A stretch of 64,000 bases of DNA from an uncultured Winogradskyella sp. (GTDB lineage Bacteria > Bacteroidota > Bacteroidia > Flavobacteriales > Flavobacteriaceae), in NCBI GenBank assembly GCA_913055905.1, contig CAJXLB010000011.1, forward strand, positions 18,988-82,987, in the 5' to 3' direction. Shown in pieces: positions 61,664-64,000 of this stretch. The notes beneath the pieces are model-generated. The model was not told where the DNA came from, did no database searches, and saw nothing but the letters and a program-made list of their open reading frames with translations. Each line of letters begins with the position of its first letter. Positions within the stretch are counted from its first letter, which is position 1. The position numbers and the translations under genes are program-made.

Positions 61664-64000
61664 ATGGAATCTAACGTGATTTTTATCCCAATGGCACTAG
61701 CAATCATTGGATTGTTTTTTATGTTTATAAAGATGTCTTGGGTAAAAAAGCAACCTGCAGGCGATGAAAAAATGCAGAGCATTTCTAAATCAATTAAAGA
61801 AGGAGCACTAGCTTTTCTGGCAGCAGAATACAGGTTACTTGTAATTTTTGTGATTATGGCCTCTGTATCTCTGGCCGCAGTGGCTTTTTTAGTAGATACA
61901 ACACCATACATTATCATATTGGCCTTTATTTTCGGAGCTGTCTTTTCCGGATTAGCAGGAAATATCGGTATGCGTATAGCAACAGATGCCAATGCTAGAA
62001 CGGCAGAGGCTGCCAAAACAAGCTTGCCTCATGCACTAAAAGTATCTTTTGGTGGTGGAACGGTTATGGGACTTGGCGTTGCAGGACTCGCTGTATTGGG
62101 TTTGAGCTTATTCTTTTTCCTCTTCCTTAAAATGTTTGTCACTGGAGAAGGTGCTTTTTATGAAGAAATGACTGTTGCTCTTGAAGCCTTAGCAGGATTT
62201 TCTTTAGGAGCTGAGTGTATTGCTTTATTTGCAAGAGTTGGAGGCGGAATCTACACAAAAGCAGCTGACGTTGGTGCTGATTTGGTTGGTAAGGTAGAAG
62301 CTGGAATTCCAGAAGATGACCCAAGAAACCCTGCCACAATCGCCGATAACGTTGGTGATAATGTTGGTGATGTTGCCGGTATGGGTGCCGACTTATTTGG
62401 TTCTTATGTGGCTACGGTTCTAGCTGCCATGGTATTGGGTAATTATGTGATAAGAGACATGTCTGCAGATGTGCCATTCAGCGATGACTTTAATAATATG
62501 GGACCAATCTTATTGCCATTGGTAATTGCTGGTGTTGGTGTTGTAGCATCCATTTTAGGAACTTTTTTGGTGCGTATCTCTAGCAATGATGCAAAGGAAT
62601 CCATAGTTCAAGGCGCTTTAGATAGAGGTAACTGGTTTTCTATAGGCATTACTTGGGTGGCTTCATGGTTTTTAATCCGCTGGATGTTACCAATGACTAT
62701 AGAAATGAATTTCTTCGGAGAAGGTATTAGGGAGATTCCTTCAAGGCATGTGTTTTATGCCGCTACCATTGGCTTAGCTGTAGGTGCATTGATATCTATG
62801 GTTACCGCGTACTATACAAGTTTAGGTAAAAAACCGGTTTTAAAAATTGTAAAAAATTCATCAACTGGTGCTGCTACAAATATTATATCTGGATTGGCTG
62901 TTGGAATGAAATCCACTTTTTTATCCGTAATTCTCTTTGCTGTGGCCATCTGGAGTGCTTATGTGCTAGCTGGATTCTACGGTGTAGCTTTAGCGGCATC
63001 TGCAATGATGGCAACGACAGCTATGCAATTGGCCATTGATGCTTTTGGACCAATAGCTGATAATGCAGGTGGTGTTGCCGAAATGAGTGAATTGGAGCCT
63101 CACGTTCGTGAGCGCACCGATATTTTGGATTCGGTAGGTAACACAACGGCAGCTGTGGGTAAAGGGTTTGCCATTGCCTCAGCAGCTTTAACGGCATTAG
63201 CGCTATTTGCAGCCTACGTAACATTTACAGGGATAGATGGAATAAACATCTTTAAAGCTCCTGTCTTGGCGGCTTTATTTATAGGTGGAATGATTCCTGT
63301 AATCTTCTCGGCCTTGGCCATGGAATCTGTTGGTAAAGCAGCAGGACAGATGGTTGAGGAAGTTAGAAGACAGTTTAGGGAAATACCAGGAATAATGGAA
63401 GGAACAGGTACTCCAGAATACGGTAAATGTGTAGACATTTCAACTAAAGCTGCTTTAAAGGAAATGGTTGTCCCTGGTCTTATAACTATTGTAACTCCTG
63501 TTGTTATGGGAATTGGTACAGCGATAGTAAATGACGATTTCTTACTTGGTGCAGAAGTACTTGGTGGTTATATGGCTGGTGTTTGTGTGAGTGGTGTCAT
63601 GTGGGCTATATTCCAAAATAATGCAGGTGGTGCTTGGGACAACGCCAAAAAATCATTTGAGGCTGGTGTTGAAATCAATGGAGAAACCTATTACAAACAT
63701 AAAGAAGACAATCCATCACCTCCACACCAAGCAGCGGTAACTGGTGATACGGTTGGAGATCCATTTAAGGATACATCAGGACCTTCGATGAACATCCTTA
63801 TTAAATTAACCTGTTTAGTAGGTTTAGTAATAGCTCCAATTTTAGGAGGTCACTCTGAGACAGGTTTGGCAGCTACTGAGACTAAAGACCTAAATATAGA
63901 GATGTCCATTAACTCTGATGATTTGGCTACAGCTACTATTGAATATAAGATTATTGAAAACGGAGTTGAAGTTTTGAAAACCGAAACTTTTGAAGGGACA
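61664..64000 (+). CDS. hppA: Membrane ion-pumping pyrophosphatase (partial, runs off the window)
   Basis: 779 codons are visible and the frame is still open at 64000. It couples pyrophosphate hydrolysis to H+ or Na+ export across the inner membrane. Motifs: [39 protein letters not shown], the [20 protein letters not shown] block, and [17 protein letters not shown]. Alanine (not lysine) after GNTTA marks the potassium-dependent branch, many members of which pump Na+. The usual protein ends near [10 protein letters not shown]; here at least 45 more residues follow ([20 protein letters not shown] ...), a beta-rich extension that should be periplasmic. Confidence 0.92.
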   Translation, partial: MESNVIFIPMALAIIGLFFMFIKMSWVKKQPAGDEKMQSISKSIKEGALAFLAAEYRLLVIFVIMASVSLAAVAFLVDTTPYIIILAFIFGAVFSGLAGNIGMRIATDANARTAEAAKTSLPHALKVSFGGGTVMGLGVAGLAVLGLSLFFFLFLKMFVTGEGAFYEEMTVALEALAGFSLGAECIALFARVGGGIYTKAADVGADLVGKVEAGIPEDDPRNPATIADNVGDNVGDVAGMGADLFGSYVATVLAAMVLGNYVIRDMSADVPFSDDFNNMGPILLPLVIAGVGVVASILGTFLVRISSNDAKESIVQGALDRGNWFSIGITWVASWFLIRWMLPMTIEMNFFGEGIREIPSRHVFYAATIGLAVGALISMVTAYYTSLGKKPVLKIVKNSSTGAATNIISGLAVGMKSTFLSVILFAVAIWSAYVLAGFYGVALAASAMMATTAMQLAIDAFGPIADNAGGVAEMSELEPHVRERTDILDSVGNTTAAVGKGFAIASAALTALALFAAYVTFTGIDGINIFKAPVLAALFIGGMIPVIFSALAMESVGKAAGQMVEEVRRQFREIPGIMEGTGTPEYGKCVDISTKAALKEMVVPGLITIVTPVVMGIGTAIVNDDFLLGAEVLGGYMAGVCVSGVMWAIFQNNAGGAWDNAKKSFEAGVEINGETYYKHKEDNPSPPHQAAVTGDTVGDPFKDTSGPSMNILIKLTCLVGLVIAPILGGHSETGLAATETKDLNIEMSINSDDLATATIEYKIIENGVEVLKTETFEGT

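Noticed and set aside
61660-62016. Minus-strand open frames between 61660 and 63438
   Set aside because: They are antisense to the membrane pyrophosphatase, whose motifs are unambiguous on the plus strand.
1-64000. CRISPR arrays, insertion sequences, prophage or integrase genes
   Set aside because: No regularly spaced identical repeats, transposase, integrase or phage genes are seen; base composition looks even and the flanks of the PUL are core genes.

Overview
The window is chromosomal DNA from a Bacteroidota bacterium, very probably a marine member of the Flavobacteriaceae. The evidence is low GC, SusC/SusD pairs, a short 287-residue housekeeping sigma factor, promoter boxes of the TTTG / TAnnTTTG type, few Shine-Dalgarno sites, a type IX secretion C-terminal domain, DUF5686 and DUF2797 proteins, and a FolK-deoxynucleoside kinase fusion.

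Layout. Positions 1-13.4 kb hold housekeeping genes: a bacterial GH3-type acyl-adenylating enzyme, DUF2797, rpsU, the primary sigma factor, an AsmA-like protein, a queuosine-precursor transporter, folK-dNK, a methyltransferase, a TrmH/SpoU methylase and mutS. tRNA-Gly(GCC) and tRNA-Leu(UAA) follow at 13.44-13.64 kb.

From 13.8 to 44.1 kb lies one large polysaccharide utilisation locus (PUL). Its content points to beta-1,3-glucan (laminarin-like, with beta-1,6 branches) as substrate. It starts with a membrane-spanning propeller/Y_Y_Y/LuxR-type regulator. Then come SusC, SusD and two surface glycan-binding lipoproteins. A second block holds an unusual secreted protein that joins a clan GH-A TIM barrel to a C-terminal outer-membrane beta-barrel, a carbohydrate-binding lipoprotein, a GH16 laminarinase and a PKD lipoprotein. 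A third block holds a cytosolic GH149-type beta-1,3-glucan phosphorylase, two GH17 lipoproteins, a GH30 lipoprotein, a GPH-type sugar symporter and a cytosolic GH17. A type IX-secreted binding protein and a LacI-type repressor close the locus. Inferred flow: GH16 and the GH/barrel protein cut glucan at the surface; SusCD imports oligosaccharides; GH17 and GH30 trim them in the periplasm; the symporter carries them inward; the phosphorylase and the cytosolic GH17 finish the job. No GH3 or GH1 beta-glucosidase is present, so the last step looks phosphorolytic. Residues after the lipobox cysteine split the lipoproteins into an acidic (surface) set and a non-acidic (periplasmic) set, which agrees with this model.

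From 44.1 to 64 kb the genome is core again: a coiled-coil lipoprotein, waaA, a DegT aminotransferase with galE, lspA, fabD, a membrane-anchored DHFR, a stand-alone CBM48 protein, thyA, a NupC transporter with a periplasmic extension, a bifunctional-nuclease-family protein, etfA/etfB, pdhB, a DUF5686 protein, soluble pyrophosphatase and, running off the end, a membrane pyrophosphatase.

The observations I rate highest are the GH/outer-membrane-barrel fusion, a beta-sandwich module shared by three PUL binding proteins, and a set of helically phased direct repeats upstream of susC of which a 12-base core recurs upstream of the regulator gene. I see no insertion sequence, prophage or CRISPR array.
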